Shown: positions 40,043 through 49,290, numbered from the stretch's first letter. The stretch: DNA of 64,000 nucleotides from JAHEFU01 sp020440645 (GCA_020440645.1 JAGRNR010000011.1:10259-74258); one strand, 5' to 3'. Numbers and translations are program-made. The notes: generated from the letters alone by a model not told the origin.

Positions 40043-41128
40043 ATGTACATGCTTGCGAGGATGGCACTGCTGCTTGTTGCATTCAGCGCACTGCTGGTGC
40101 AGCCCGCCAGCGCGGGCGGACTCAAGCTGAATGGCATGTTCAAGCTGTCCGTGGAGGACGAGAAGCGCATCGGGGCCAAGATGCTGGAGGACTTCCGCAA
40201 GGACCCAGGCGTATATGCACCTGACAGCCAGGACCGCCGCAACAAGATTGTGCAGGATATCGGCAACAAGCTTGTTGAGATGAACAGCGAAGCCGTCGCC
40301 GGCTCCGAGTTTGAATTCCAGTTCTTCCTCAGCAAGGACAAGACTGTCAACGCCTACGCCACGCCTGGCGGATACATATATGTCACTGAAGGCCTGATGG
40401 ATGTGATGGCCTACGACCAGTCGATGGTTGCCGCAGTGATGGCACATGAGATGGGACACGTGCTGGAACGGCACGTCAAGGATGGCTATGAGAAAGGCAT
40501 GCAGGGAGCTGCCGGACTGACCGTGCTCGGTGTGCTGCTGGGCAAGAAGAACCGCGATGCCCTGAACCTGCTGGAAAGCGTCGGCGGCATCGTCTACCTG
40601 AAGTTCAACCGCGACCAGGAAGAGGAGTCAGACCGGCATGGCGTGCAGATTGCCTTCAATGCGGGTTATGACCCCTACGGCATGATGCGCAGCCTCGAAT
40701 GCCTCGAGGCGCTGTATGGCAACTCTGGCGAGGTCGGCGAATGGACGCAGAGCCATCCTTCGACTGACAACCGGGTGAAGCGCACGGAGTACATCGCCAA
40801 GGAAGTCAGCGGGCACGAGCATGGCTACTGGCCGATCCCCGCACCGAAGGACAAGGAGCATCCGCTCTACGAGAAGTACGGCAAGCCGGGTACGACCGGT
40901 GAAGAGGTGACCAAGTCAACCAGCCCGGTGAAGTCCACCAGTGCGGGCTCAGCCAGCAACGTCCGCTTCAAGGGTGATGTAGGCATGGAGCACCGCCATG
41001 AGATCTGGGTGGTTGAGGACAGCGGATCGCAGACGGAAAATGGCAACGCCGGGCAGGATGATCAGCCGCCTGCCGAAGACCCAGGCGCCGATAACCCGCC
41101 GCAGCTGGATCCGCAGCGCGGGGAGTAG
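40043..41128 (+). CDS. M48-family metalloprotease (secreted or periplasmic)
   Basis: 361 residues. Signal peptide MLARMALLLVAFSALLVQPASAG. Zinc motif HEMGH (135-139) and third ligand Glu195 in QEEESDRHG, as in M48/BepA/YggG-type periplasmic proteases. QSHPSTDNRVKR is the usual M48 substrate-site phrase. The C-terminal 100 residues are Pro/Ser/Glu-rich and probably disordered. It may take part in outer-membrane protein quality control, which is an inference. Start could be ATG 40043 or 40049. The latter has TAGGGT 6 nt upstream, which would make it leaderless. Convergent with the Lpt permease gene. Confidence 0.88.
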   Translation: MYMLARMALLLVAFSALLVQPASAGGLKLNGMFKLSVEDEKRIGAKMLEDFRKDPGVYAPDSQDRRNKIVQDIGNKLVEMNSEAVAGSEFEFQFFLSKDKTVNAYATPGGYIYVTEGLMDVMAYDQSMVAAVMAHEMGHVLERHVKDGYEKGMQGAAGLTVLGVLLGKKNRDALNLLESVGGIVYLKFNRDQEEESDRHGVQIAFNAGYDPYGMMRSLECLEALYGNSGEVGEWTQSHPSTDNRVKRTEYIAKEVSGHEHGYWPIPAPKDKEHPLYEKYGKPGTTGEEVTKSTSPVKSTSAGSASNVRFKGDVGMEHRHEIWVVEDSGSQTENGNAGQDDQPPAEDPGADNPPQLDPQRGE

Positions 41129-41135
41129 GCCGGCG

Positions 41136-42890
41136 CTACTTGCGGGCCTTGATGATCAGCACCACCGCCGCACCGACGAACAGCATCGGTGCCAGCCAGC
41201 CCGCGATCATCGGGTGGAAGATGTTGTCACCCTTGCTGGCGAGCTTGTGCCCGGCTATCACCAGGTCCTGTGACATGATCACGCCGCGGCTGCCCAGCAC
41301 GCGCGCACTGAAGAAGATGATGTAGTAGATCATCATCAGCGCGAACGACAGGATGATGCCCATGTTGCGCTCGTCACGCGGGCCGCGCAGCGAGACAGGC
41401 ACTGCAACGAGCATCAGGGCGATGCAGGCGAAGGGGATGGAGTACTTGAAGTAGTACTCGGTCCAGTCCTTCACGTAGCGCGACTGCAGGCCGGGGTTGG
41501 GGAAGGCCAGGGCCGCGATCCTGTCGCGAGTCCTTGCAATGCGGGAGCGCAGCTCCTTCGTGTTCAGCTCCGTCGGCTGCGGCTCCAGCGCATATTCGAT
41601 CACGCGCGTACCGATGTCGATGCGCACCTCCGGCATCTCCGCACAGACAATGCTGTCGCCATTGGTCTCGTCAAGGTTGTAGAGCGTGACATCCGTCAGC
41701 ACGAGGAACTTGTCACGCACATAGCCTTCCCTGGCAACGAAGATGCGCGGGAAGCGCCGAGTGCCGCCTTCATTGACGAAGTAGTCATACAGGCGGATGT
41801 TGAGCATGAAGCTCTCATCGCGGAAACCGCCTTCCTCGAGGTCGATGCGGCGCTTGACGATCTCATCCACGTAGAAGTACTTCTTCTGCGGTGCCTTGAT
41901 GATGATGCCTGGCTTGATGAAGTCCACGACCTGCGCCGTCCAGAACACCTTCAGTACTTCCTTGTACTCGCGGTTCGTCGGTGGCACGACATGCTCGTAG
42001 ATCGACCAGGTCATCAGGCCGGCCACGATCGCCATTGTCACAAATGGTATGTATATTCGGTAGAGGCTGACGCCGTTCGTCATGAAGGCCACGATCTCGT
42101 TGTCACGGTTCAGCCGGCCCATTGACATGAGCGTAGAGAAAAGCACGGCGACGGGGATTGCCAGTACGATGAAGGCCGGCGCTGACAGCAGCAGCACCTT
42201 GGCAATGGTGAATGGCGGGATGCCCTTCGAGAAGATCTTCTCACCCAGCGCGAAGATCGAGGTGATGATCAGGAAGAAAGTGAATCCCATCGTACCCAGC
42301 ATGAAGAAACCGAAACTCTCCAGCCAGAGGTACTTCTCGATCGTCAGCACCTTGAACCTGACAACGAACAGCCACTTCAACGCGGCCAGGATCGCCTGCC
42401 AGAATCCGACGTGCCTGTGCTCGCCGCGGGCCAGCAGCATTCCGATGTCGTGAATCCGGCCCTTGCTGTCATGGTGCAGGGTCAGGTTTCGGCCGGTGAA
42501 GGTGCGGGACTTCTTGTCCCGGACAACCTTCAGTGCCTCCCTGATGAGCGGGCTGTCCAGCTTCTGGACCTTACCCTTTTCATCGTGGAACTTGGTCAGC
42601 TGCAGGCCGTGCAGCTTCTCCTGGCGCTTGATGTCCTCGGCAGCAACAAGGTTGATGCGCCGGGCCATTACATCACCGGTGTTGCGGCGCACTTCATAGT
42701 GCGTGACAATCCTGTTTCCGGCGGGAGCGGACATTGCTTCCGTTACTGCGTGTGCAGGTGTCGAGGTGGAATCGCCGTCTGGTGATCCCGGGTCAGGCTG
42801 CACTGGATCAGCTGTATCCGCGGCCGGCTGCAGTCCATCATTGCCGGTTTCGGCCTGCGGGCCCTGCTCCTGCCTTTCGTCGTCGTACAT
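41136..42890 (-). CDS. LptF/LptG-family permease with long N-terminal cytoplasmic extension
   Basis: 584 residues versus about 360 for the family. The first 190 residues are hydrophilic: a Pro/Asp/Thr-rich disordered stretch, then a charged region. The YjgP/YjgQ core follows, with FFLIITSIFALGEKIF, VLFSTLMSMGRLNRDNEIVAFMTNGVSLYRIYIPF, a periplasmic jelly-roll of about 170 residues, then SIPFACIALMLVAVPVSLRGPRDER. LptF and LptG form the inner-membrane part of lipopolysaccharide export with LptB. Starts 3 nt after the sister gene. Which of the two is F or G cannot be told. Confidence 0.9.
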   Translation of the reverse strand: MYDDERQEQGPQAETGNDGLQPAADTADPVQPDPGSPDGDSTSTPAHAVTEAMSAPAGNRIVTHYEVRRNTGDVMARRINLVAAEDIKRQEKLHGLQLTKFHDEKGKVQKLDSPLIREALKVVRDKKSRTFTGRNLTLHHDSKGRIHDIGMLLARGEHRHVGFWQAILAALKWLFVVRFKVLTIEKYLWLESFGFFMLGTMGFTFFLIITSIFALGEKIFSKGIPPFTIAKVLLLSAPAFIVLAIPVAVLFSTLMSMGRLNRDNEIVAFMTNGVSLYRIYIPFVTMAIVAGLMTWSIYEHVVPPTNREYKEVLKVFWTAQVVDFIKPGIIIKAPQKKYFYVDEIVKRRIDLEEGGFRDESFMLNIRLYDYFVNEGGTRRFPRIFVAREGYVRDKFLVLTDVTLYNLDETNGDSIVCAEMPEVRIDIGTRVIEYALEPQPTELNTKELRSRIARTRDRIAALAFPNPGLQSRYVKDWTEYYFKYSIPFACIALMLVAVPVSLRGPRDERNMGIILSFALMMIYYIIFFSARVLGSRGVIMSQDLVIAGHKLASKGDNIFHPMIAGWLAPMLFVGAAVVLIIKARK

Positions 42891-42893
42891 GGC

Positions 42894-44027
42894 TTACTTG
42901 CGGCTGAACAGGAAGATACCGAAGGCGATGAACGCAAATACAATGTTCATCGCCCATGCCGCAAGCCAGGGCGGGACCACCTCGTTGTAGCCCATCAACT
43001 TGGCGAGGAAGTAGATGGTGTAGTAGATCAGCACCAGCACGAAGCTGATGATCAGGCCCAGCAGGCGCTCGTCTCGCGGGGCCCGCAGGGACAGTGGCAT
43101 TGCCACGAGCGCGAATGCCAGCGAGGCGAAGGGTCCGCTGTAGCGCATGTGGTAGTCGGTCATTTCCTGGGCAACGTTCTCGCCACGGGCCTTCTTGATG
43201 CGCGACTGTTCCGCGAGGTCGGTCTGGGTCAGTTCCTGCGGGGTCTTGATCTGGGTGTACTGGTCCGCCAGGGCCAGCCCGATGTTGCTCTTATAGGTCG
43301 GCTCATTGATGTAGCTGTCGTACAGCTTGGCACTTTCCTCATCACCGATGATCTTCGGGTCCGTGGTGAAGTGGTCGAACACGTGTGCCGGGGTGGCGAG
43401 GTTCACGCCGAGGTTGAGGATCGCCTTGTTGACGCTGCCGACCCGGCTGGTCACCAGCAGTTCACCTTCGTTCTCGCTCCAGGAGTCGTACACCACGTTA
43501 TTCAACGCGCCGCTGTCCTCATCAAATGAGGTGGCGGCGAGGAACTGCCCACTGTCCAGCCTTGTTATGAAAGGATCAGCTTCGCTGTTCTCATCCTGGC
43601 GGATCACCGGGTTGGCGTCGATGATCTTCTGCTGCTGGGCCGCCGCCAGGGTGACCAGATTCTCCTGCGTGAAGTAGGCGATGATCACCGCAATGCATGA
43701 CAGCACGAGGTAGGGCATGAACAGGCGGTAGAGGCTGATGCCGTTCGTGAAGAATGCTGTCAGCTCATTGTCCTTGGCCAGGCGTCCCATGCTCATCAGC
43801 GTGGCGAACAGGATGCCGATCGGCAGGCTCCAGGTCATGAAGTTCGGTGCCTCGAGCAGGGTGACCATCGCGATCGCCTTGCCGGGCTGGCTCGGGTCCA
43901 GCAACTTGTCAGCTTCCAGGAACAGCTTGTTGATCAGCAGGAATGCCAGGAATGCGCTGAATCCAAGCACAAACAGTCCCCCGGCTTCGAGGAACACATA
44001 TTTATCTACTGTGCGGATCCACTTCAC
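42894..44027 (-). CDS. LptF/LptG-family permease
   Basis: 377 residues, normal length. Six membrane helices in two groups of three around a periplasmic domain. TWSLPIGILFATLMSMGRLAKDNELTAFFTNGISLYRLFMPY and FALVAMPLSLRAPRDER are the conserved YjgP/YjgQ loops, nearly the same as in the neighbouring gene. The start is GTG. A TAGAAT box lies about 35 nt upstream on this strand. The two permeases form one transcription unit. Their presence implies an LPS-containing outer membrane. Confidence 0.92.
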   Translation of the reverse strand: MKWIRTVDKYVFLEAGGLFVLGFSAFLAFLLINKLFLEADKLLDPSQPGKAIAMVTLLEAPNFMTWSLPIGILFATLMSMGRLAKDNELTAFFTNGISLYRLFMPYLVLSCIAVIIAYFTQENLVTLAAAQQQKIIDANPVIRQDENSEADPFITRLDSGQFLAATSFDEDSGALNNVVYDSWSENEGELLVTSRVGSVNKAILNLGVNLATPAHVFDHFTTDPKIIGDEESAKLYDSYINEPTYKSNIGLALADQYTQIKTPQELTQTDLAEQSRIKKARGENVAQEMTDYHMRYSGPFASLAFALVAMPLSLRAPRDERLLGLIISFVLVLIYYTIYFLAKLMGYNEVVPPWLAAWAMNIVFAFIAFGIFLFSRK

Positions 44028-44193
44028 TGTACTTCAGACGGGAGATGCCCCATTCCTATTCTAATTGATATGACACTCGACCTTGCAGAAGCAGGGAGAT
44101 GTTTGATTCTGCAATATTCACCTTTCATCGCGGGCAAAATACTAAATGTATATAGTGTGTTATTATCTTAGCGACAAACGGATTCCGGGCGCT

Positions 44194-44216
44194 GGTCACT
44201 CTGTGGCCTTTTTTTT
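44194..44216 (+). terminator. Terminator in the rimP-nusA-infB leader (possible attenuator)
   Basis: Stem GGTCAC / GTGGCC (one G-T pair), 3-nt loop, then eight T residues, ending 3 nt before the rimP ATG. AT-rich promoter-like sequence (TATATAGT, TTATTATC) lies 40-60 nt upstream on the same strand. Confidence 0.65.
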
Positions 44217-44219
44217 GCA

Positions 44220-44690
44220 ATGTACACAGACATGTTACAGCTGGAGGAGGAACTCGATGAGTTCCTCTATGATTATGGATACCAGTTGGTGGACTTTGTC
44301 ATTGCCGGAAAGGGTCCAAGCCGTATCTACCGCGTGCTGTTCGAGCATGTTGGTGATGAGAAGATAACGATAGACGACTGCAGCGGGATGGCACCGCAGG
44401 TGCGCCTGTTCCTGGAAATGAAGGGTGTTTACAACGAGAAGAGCAGTCTGGAGCTGTCCAGCGGTGGACTTGACCGGGTGCTCAAGCGAGACCGGGACTT
44501 TGAGAAGTTCCTTGGACGTGAAGTGAAGGTGCGTTTCTTTGACGGCCAGCACAAGGTGACCCTCAAGGGCCAGCTTGCCAGCTTCACGGACAGGATGCTG
44601 ATGATTGTCCCAAGTGAGGGCGGGGAGACCGTCCAGGTGGACCGCGGTTCGGTCGAGAAGGCGAACCTGGTCCCCAATGTGGAGTTCTGA
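44220..44690 (+). CDS. rimP: Ribosome maturation factor RimP
   Basis: 156 residues. Assists 30S subunit assembly. N-domain YGYQLVDFVIAGKGPSRIYRVLF and ITIDDCSGMAPQV; the link LELSSGGLDRVLKRDRDFEKFLGREVKV matches the family's S-S-P-G-L-D-R-P-L segment with Pro replaced by Gly. C-terminal SH3-like domain (KVTLKGQL) completes it. The start follows directly after the terminator T-run with no ribosome-binding site; ATG 44232 is the alternative. The stop is 1 nt before nusA. Confidence 0.92.
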   Translation: MYTDMLQLEEELDEFLYDYGYQLVDFVIAGKGPSRIYRVLFEHVGDEKITIDDCSGMAPQVRLFLEMKGVYNEKSSLELSSGGLDRVLKRDRDFEKFLGREVKVRFFDGQHKVTLKGQLASFTDRMLMIVPSEGGETVQVDRGSVEKANLVPNVEF

Positions 44691-44691
44691 A

Positions 44692-45882
44692 ATGAAGTTA
44701 GATCCGCAGTTCGCAGCTGCAATACAGGAGATCGAGACCACCCGCGGCATCCCGCGGGACCGGATCGTTGACGCCCTGCGCCAGGGCTTTGAGGCCGCGT
44801 ACGAGAAGAACTTCGGTTCCGCAAACAACCTTGAGGTCGAGGTCAACCTGCGTACCGGTGTGATTGAGGCCTACCTCACGAAGACCGTCGTGGAGGACGT
44901 CCAGGACGAGAATGAGGAAATCAGCCTCAGCGAAGCGCGTGAAGTGGAGGAGGGAGCCGAAATCGGCGACAGCCTCGGCTTCGAGGCGGACATGACCTCA
45001 CTCGGCAACCTGGCGATCCACACCTTCAAGCAGAAGCTCAAAAGCCTGATCAAGGACGCCGAGCGCGACAAGGTGATGCGCCTTTATGGCGACCGTATCT
45101 TCGAGATGATCAACTGCACCGTGCTCTTCGTGGAGCGTGGCGATGTGTATGTCGAAACGCCTGACAAGGTTGAGGGCATCATCCCCTACAAGGAGCAGAT
45201 CCCGCGCGAGCGGCTCAATCCCGGCCAGCGGGTGAAGTGCCTGCTGACCGAGGTACGCAACGTGCGCAAGGCGCCGATGCTGGTTTTCAGCCGCACACAC
45301 GCCGACCTGCTGCGCGAGCTGATGAAGAACGAGGTGCCGGAAGTGCGCGAGGGCAACATCGAGATCGTGGCGATCTCGCGTGACCCGGGCTACCGCGCCA
45401 AGGTGGCTGTGCGCAGCAAGCTGCCTGAGCTGGATCCGGTGGGGTCCTGCATCGGCAGCCGCGGTATCCGCATCACTGCGATCAGCCACGATGTCAATGA
45501 CGAGAAGATTGACCTGGTGCTCTGGAAGGAGGATCCTTTCGAGTTCATCGCTGAGGCCCTGAGCCCCGCGAAGGTGATGAGCGTCGAGATCTTCGAGGAG
45601 GAGCGCAAGGGTATCGTGGTCGTTCCGGACGACCAGATCAGCCTCGCGATCGGCAAGGGCTGGCGAAATGTCAAGCTGGCCAGCAAGCTGACACGCTACT
45701 TCCTGGACGTCAAGAGCCAGTCGGAGATGGCAGAGTCCGGTGGCGACATGATGCGTGAAGACGACGGCGACGATTACATTGACGACGACGACAACGACTA
45801 CATCGACGAGCCGGAGGAGGGCGAGGGCCAGCTGGCTGGTGCCCACGCCGGTGATGACGAATCCGAAGAGGCTGGTGAATAG
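44692..45882 (+). CDS. nusA: Transcription termination/antitermination factor NusA
   Basis: 396 residues. N-terminal RNA-polymerase-binding domain (to about 130), S1 domain (IFEMINCTVLFVERGDVYVETPDKVEGIIPY), KH1 (VAVRSKLPELDPVGSCIGSRGIRITAI) and KH2 (DQISLAIGKGWRNVKLASKLT). The C-terminal acidic repeats of E. coli NusA are absent and replaced by an Asp/Glu-rich tail. Binds nascent RNA and RNA polymerase. Within the standard rimP-nusA-ylxR-infB operon, and a candidate regulator of the terminator at 44194. Confidence 0.95.
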   Translation: MKLDPQFAAAIQEIETTRGIPRDRIVDALRQGFEAAYEKNFGSANNLEVEVNLRTGVIEAYLTKTVVEDVQDENEEISLSEAREVEEGAEIGDSLGFEADMTSLGNLAIHTFKQKLKSLIKDAERDKVMRLYGDRIFEMINCTVLFVERGDVYVETPDKVEGIIPYKEQIPRERLNPGQRVKCLLTEVRNVRKAPMLVFSRTHADLLRELMKNEVPEVREGNIEIVAISRDPGYRAKVAVRSKLPELDPVGSCIGSRGIRITAISHDVNDEKIDLVLWKEDPFEFIAEALSPAKVMSVEIFEEERKGIVVVPDDQISLAIGKGWRNVKLASKLTRYFLDVKSQSEMAESGGDMMREDDGDDYIDDDDNDYIDEPEEGEGQLAGAHAGDDESEEAGE

Positions 45883-45935
45883 CTTTCTGCTCGGCTGTTG
45901 AAGGCGCCATCCGTGGCAAACCCGGCAGGACCTGT

Positions 45936-46202
45936 GTGGGCTGCCGCAGCAAGCACGAGCAGGAAAAGCTGCTGAGGTTCCAGCTTGATGCTGAAGGCCG
46001 GGTCAGGCATGTATCCCGGCCCGCTGATTCCTTCGGTGGTCGCAGCGTCTACCTCTGCCCGGACCGGGCTTGCCTGCGTGCTGTGCTCAAGCGCGGTGTG
46101 CTGGTATTCAGGCATTCGAAGTATGCTAAGATTGTCGTTCGTCTGAATGAGCTTCAGGCGCGACGTCTTGCGCGCGCATTCAGGCACGTTCCCGTGGACT
46201 GA
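45936..46202 (+). CDS. ylxR: YlxR/RnpM-family RNA-binding protein, start codon uncertain
   Basis: Conserved YlxR features: the family's CVGCR motif, then KLLRFQLDAEGRV, GRSVYLCPDRACLRAVLKRG and a basic C-terminus. The only standard start codon in frame is GTG 45936, which lies within CVGCR (it encodes the Val). The conserved R-T-C before it is encoded upstream (about 45927-45935), where the frame is open from 45879 but offers only ATA 45879 or ATC 45909 as near-cognate starts. GAAGG lies a few bases before ATC. So the true start is probably non-canonical or the sequence has an error. Given coordinates are the shortest form. Confidence 0.75.
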   Translation: MGCRSKHEQEKLLRFQLDAEGRVRHVSRPADSFGGRSVYLCPDRACLRAVLKRGVLVFRHSKYAKIVVRLNELQARRLARAFRHVPVD

Positions 46203-46224
46203 AGCACGGGAGAACAAGGAGTCT

Positions 46225-48777
46225 ATGACGAAATCGGTCATTAATCTGGTCAAGGAACTTGGTGTCAAGAGCACCAGCGAAGTGCTGGAGCTCCTGCGCG
46301 AAGTCGGTGTGGATACCGACGCCGAAGGCTTTGGCGTCATGTCCAAGATTCCCGAGGACATCGTATCCCGCATGCGCCAGGCAAAGGGCCGCAAGGGCCT
46401 CAGCGCTCCGGTGGAGACTCCTCCCCCCGCTGCCACCGCCAATGGTGAGCAGGAGAAGAAGAGTGCGCGGCGGATCGTCGAGGATGAACCGGGCAAGGTT
46501 GATCTGGACAGCGGTCCGATCAAGCGCAGTGCCCGCAAGGACTTCTTCGGTGCCCGCAAGCCCGAGAAGCGCGAGCCTTCGGTAGCAGCAAAGGAAGACC
46601 CGGGTGAGGACCGTCCGCGCCGCAGCGTGACGCGCAACCCGATCACCGAGAAGGAACGCCTCCAGCAGCAGGGTCCGCGCCAGGGTGGTGCGGAAGCCGC
46701 CGGTGCTGACAGCCGTCCGGCTGACAGGCGCAAGCCTGTCCGCAGTGACAAGCCGGATTTCTCCGGGGGACCGCGCATCATCAGCATGCCGGATCCGGAG
46801 GACAGGTCCGATGCCAGCCGCTCTGGTGGCGGAGGCGGAGTGAAGCGCAAGCCGGCTGACCCGCGCCGCAAGGGCACGGCCACACCGGCAGCCGCAGCGG
46901 CCCAGCATGGTGGTCGCCGCAAGAAGCTCAAGAACATCGGCGGGCAGGATGACGACGGCAGGATGCGCAGCCGCAAGCGCGTGTTCAAGGTCGCTTCACA
47001 GGCGCAGGAGGCCTCAACGGTCGTCCCGCACCTGAAGATCCCCGGCGAGATGACCATCCGTGACGTAGCCAAGATGACCGGCGTGAAGGTTGCCGAGATC
47101 GTGCGCTTCCTGATGCGCGAGCTCGAGATCATGGCGAACATCAACTACGTTGCCAGTGTGGACGAGATCCAGCTGATCGCGGACCACTTCGAGATTGACT
47201 ACACAGTTGACCTGGCAACCGAGCCAGAGGGCGAGCTCAAGCAGTTCGAGGACATCGGCAGTGACAACCTGCAGTACCGTCCGCCGGTCGTGACCGTGAT
47301 GGGCCACGTGGACCACGGTAAGACCAAGCTGCTTGATGCGATCCGCAGTGCCAACGTTGTCGCCGGCGAGGCCGGTGGCATCACGCAGCACATCGGCGCT
47401 TACCAGGTGGAGAAGAAGGGCAAGCACATCACCTTCATCGACACCCCGGGCCACGAGGCCTTCACCGCGATGCGAGCCCGTGGTTCGCGCATCACCGACA
47501 TCGTGATCCTGGTCGTGGCATCCGACGACGGCGTGATGCCCCAGACGATCGAGGCGATCAACCACGCCAAGGATGCCGAGGTGCCGATCATCGTCGCGGT
47601 CAACAAGATGGACAAGCCGGAAGCCAACCCTGAGCGCGTGCGCAACATGCTCGCCGAACACGGGCTGGTGCCCGAGGAATGGGGCGGCGATGTGATGTTC
47701 GCACATATCAGCGCCCTGACCGGGGAAGGCATTGACGACCTGCTGGATAAGATCCTGCTGCAGACCGAGCTCGTCAACCCGCAGGCTGATCCGAGCGCAC
47801 CACCGTTCGGTGTAGTGATCGAAAGTGAAGTGGACACCGGCATCGGCGTCGTTGCCACCGTACTCGTGCAGCAGGGCCAGATGGGCAAGGGCCAGTACCT
47901 GCTCAGTGGTTCCAGCATCGGACGCATCAAGCGCATGGAAGATGACCACGGCCGTGAGGTTGATTCCGCCGGCCCATCCTTCCCGGTTCGCGTGCTGGGC
48001 TTCGTGGACCCGCCGGAAAACGGTGACAAGGTCTACACCTTCAAGAATAAGAAGCAGGCTTCCGCGATTGCAGAGCAGCGCCTGACTGAGATCCGCAAGA
48101 AGGCGGCCGTCTCCAAGCAGCGCATGAGCCTCGAATCCTTCTACGGCCAGATGCAGGAGGGTGCGATCAAGACCCTCAAGCTGATCATCAAGGCCGACGT
48201 GCAGGGCAGCTCGGAAGCACTGGTGGATGTGATCAACAAGCTGGACGTGGAAGGTGCCGAGATCCAGGTGATCTCCTCAGGTGTCGGCCAGGTCAACGAA
48301 AGCGACGTCAACTTTGCCCAGGCCTCAGGAGCGGTGATCATCGCCTTCTCTACCGGTGTGACCTCCAACGCCAAGCGCCTGATGGAGAAGGAGAAGGTCG
48401 ACGTTCGCAGCTATGACATCATTTACAAGGTCACCGAGGACCTCGAACTGGCGATGAAGGGAATGCTCGATCCGGAGTTCGAGGAGCGCCAGGTCGGCAA
48501 GCTGGAGATCCGTGCGATTTTCAAGACCGCCAAGAGCCAGACCGTTTGCGGTGGCTATGTGCTTGACGGCATGGCACGGCGTGGCGACAAGTACCGCCTG
48601 CTGCGTGGTGGCGAGGTTGTCCTGGAAAACATGACCCTCAACAGCCTGCGCCGTTTCAAGGACGATGTACGCGAGGTCAAGAGTGGCTTCGAGTGCGGCT
48701 TCATGGTGGAGAACACCGACGTGAAGGAAGGCGACATCCTCAGCCTGTACGAGATGGTGGAGATCAGCCGCTTCTAG
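46225..48777 (+). CDS. infB: Translation initiation factor IF-2
   Basis: 850 residues. N-terminal IF2N helix-turn (VINLVKELGVKSTSEVLELLREVG), a long charged low-complexity linker with Arg/Lys/Pro (75-260), a second IF2N (MTIRDVAKMTGVKVAEIVRFLM), then the G domain with G1 GHVDHGKT, G3 DTPGHEAF and G4 NKMD. Domains II-IV follow with the fMet-tRNA-binding C2 region (SQTVCGGYVLDGMARRGDKYRLLRGG). AAGGAG is 6 nt upstream of ATG 46225. Last gene of the operon. Confidence 0.96.
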   Translation: MTKSVINLVKELGVKSTSEVLELLREVGVDTDAEGFGVMSKIPEDIVSRMRQAKGRKGLSAPVETPPPAATANGEQEKKSARRIVEDEPGKVDLDSGPIKRSARKDFFGARKPEKREPSVAAKEDPGEDRPRRSVTRNPITEKERLQQQGPRQGGAEAAGADSRPADRRKPVRSDKPDFSGGPRIISMPDPEDRSDASRSGGGGGVKRKPADPRRKGTATPAAAAAQHGGRRKKLKNIGGQDDDGRMRSRKRVFKVASQAQEASTVVPHLKIPGEMTIRDVAKMTGVKVAEIVRFLMRELEIMANINYVASVDEIQLIADHFEIDYTVDLATEPEGELKQFEDIGSDNLQYRPPVVTVMGHVDHGKTKLLDAIRSANVVAGEAGGITQHIGAYQVEKKGKHITFIDTPGHEAFTAMRARGSRITDIVILVVASDDGVMPQTIEAINHAKDAEVPIIVAVNKMDKPEANPERVRNMLAEHGLVPEEWGGDVMFAHISALTGEGIDDLLDKILLQTELVNPQADPSAPPFGVVIESEVDTGIGVVATVLVQQGQMGKGQYLLSGSSIGRIKRMEDDHGREVDSAGPSFPVRVLGFVDPPENGDKVYTFKNKKQASAIAEQRLTEIRKKAAVSKQRMSLESFYGQMQEGAIKTLKLIIKADVQGSSEALVDVINKLDVEGAEIQVISSGVGQVNESDVNFAQASGAVIIAFSTGVTSNAKRLMEKEKVDVRSYDIIYKVTEDLELAMKGMLDPEFEERQVGKLEIRAIFKTAKSQTVCGGYVLDGMARRGDKYRLLRGGEVVLENMTLNSLRRFKDDVREVKSGFECGFMVENTDVKEGDILSLYEMVEISRF

Positions 48778-48875
48778 GCTGCCTGCTCATTTCGAAGTCC
48801 TTATAGGTTCCGGTTGATTTCGCGCGCGCGAAAGCAGTCAAAGATTCTGTACAGGAATTGATCAGTGGCCGGGGT

Positions 48876-49190
48876 TCAGTTGTTCTGGTCGATGTTGCCC
48901 TGCATCATCAGCAGGCGCGGGAAGTCCCGCTCGAAGTCCATGAAGAGGTAGTACCAGCGCAGGATTTCGTCCGTCTCGTCCGGATTGCGGTCGCGATGCA
49001 GGTCGCGTACCATTTCGCGAATCACCTGGTCCGGCTTCTTCTGGGCCACGCGCCCCATGAAATCGTCCGTGAGGAAGATCGGGCGGGTACTTGTCATGGC
49101 CTTGACGAGTAGTTCCTCCGGCATTTTCGCGGAGAATTCAAACTCATCCTCAAAGCTCAGGAAAACGGTGTGCAAGTTGCTATCACCCAC
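48876..49190 (-). CDS. Hypothetical protein
   Basis: 104 residues, not recognised. Begins VGDSNLHTVFLSFEDEFEFS and contains KMPEELLVKAM, RPIFLTDDFMGRVAQKKPDQVIREMV, then ILRWYYLFMDFERDFPRLLMMQG. Acidic, probably helical and soluble. The start GTG 49190 has AATAAT 6 nt upstream and no ribosome-binding site; an in-frame ATG 16 codons earlier is the alternative. It lies between infB (convergent) and the globin genes (same strand, about 100 nt downstream of the first globin). A link to globin function is possible but not shown. Confidence 0.55.
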   Translation of the reverse strand: MGDSNLHTVFLSFEDEFEFSAKMPEELLVKAMTSTRPIFLTDDFMGRVAQKKPDQVIREMVRDLHRDRNPDETDEILRWYYLFMDFERDFPRLLMMQGNIDQNN

Positions 49191-49196
49191 TCCATG

Positions 49197-49202
49197 ATTA
49201 TT
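49197..49202 (-). promoter_or_regulatory. -10 box AATAAT of leaderless hypothetical gene
   Basis: AATAAT (5 of 6 to TATAAT) ends 6 nt before GTG 49190. Confidence 0.4.
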
Positions 49203-49290
49203 ACACCAGTCAGGCCTATCCTCAAGCGGATTTACCAACCAGTCGGATAATCAGACCAATGCAACTATTAATGTGTTCCCGGAAGTTTGG

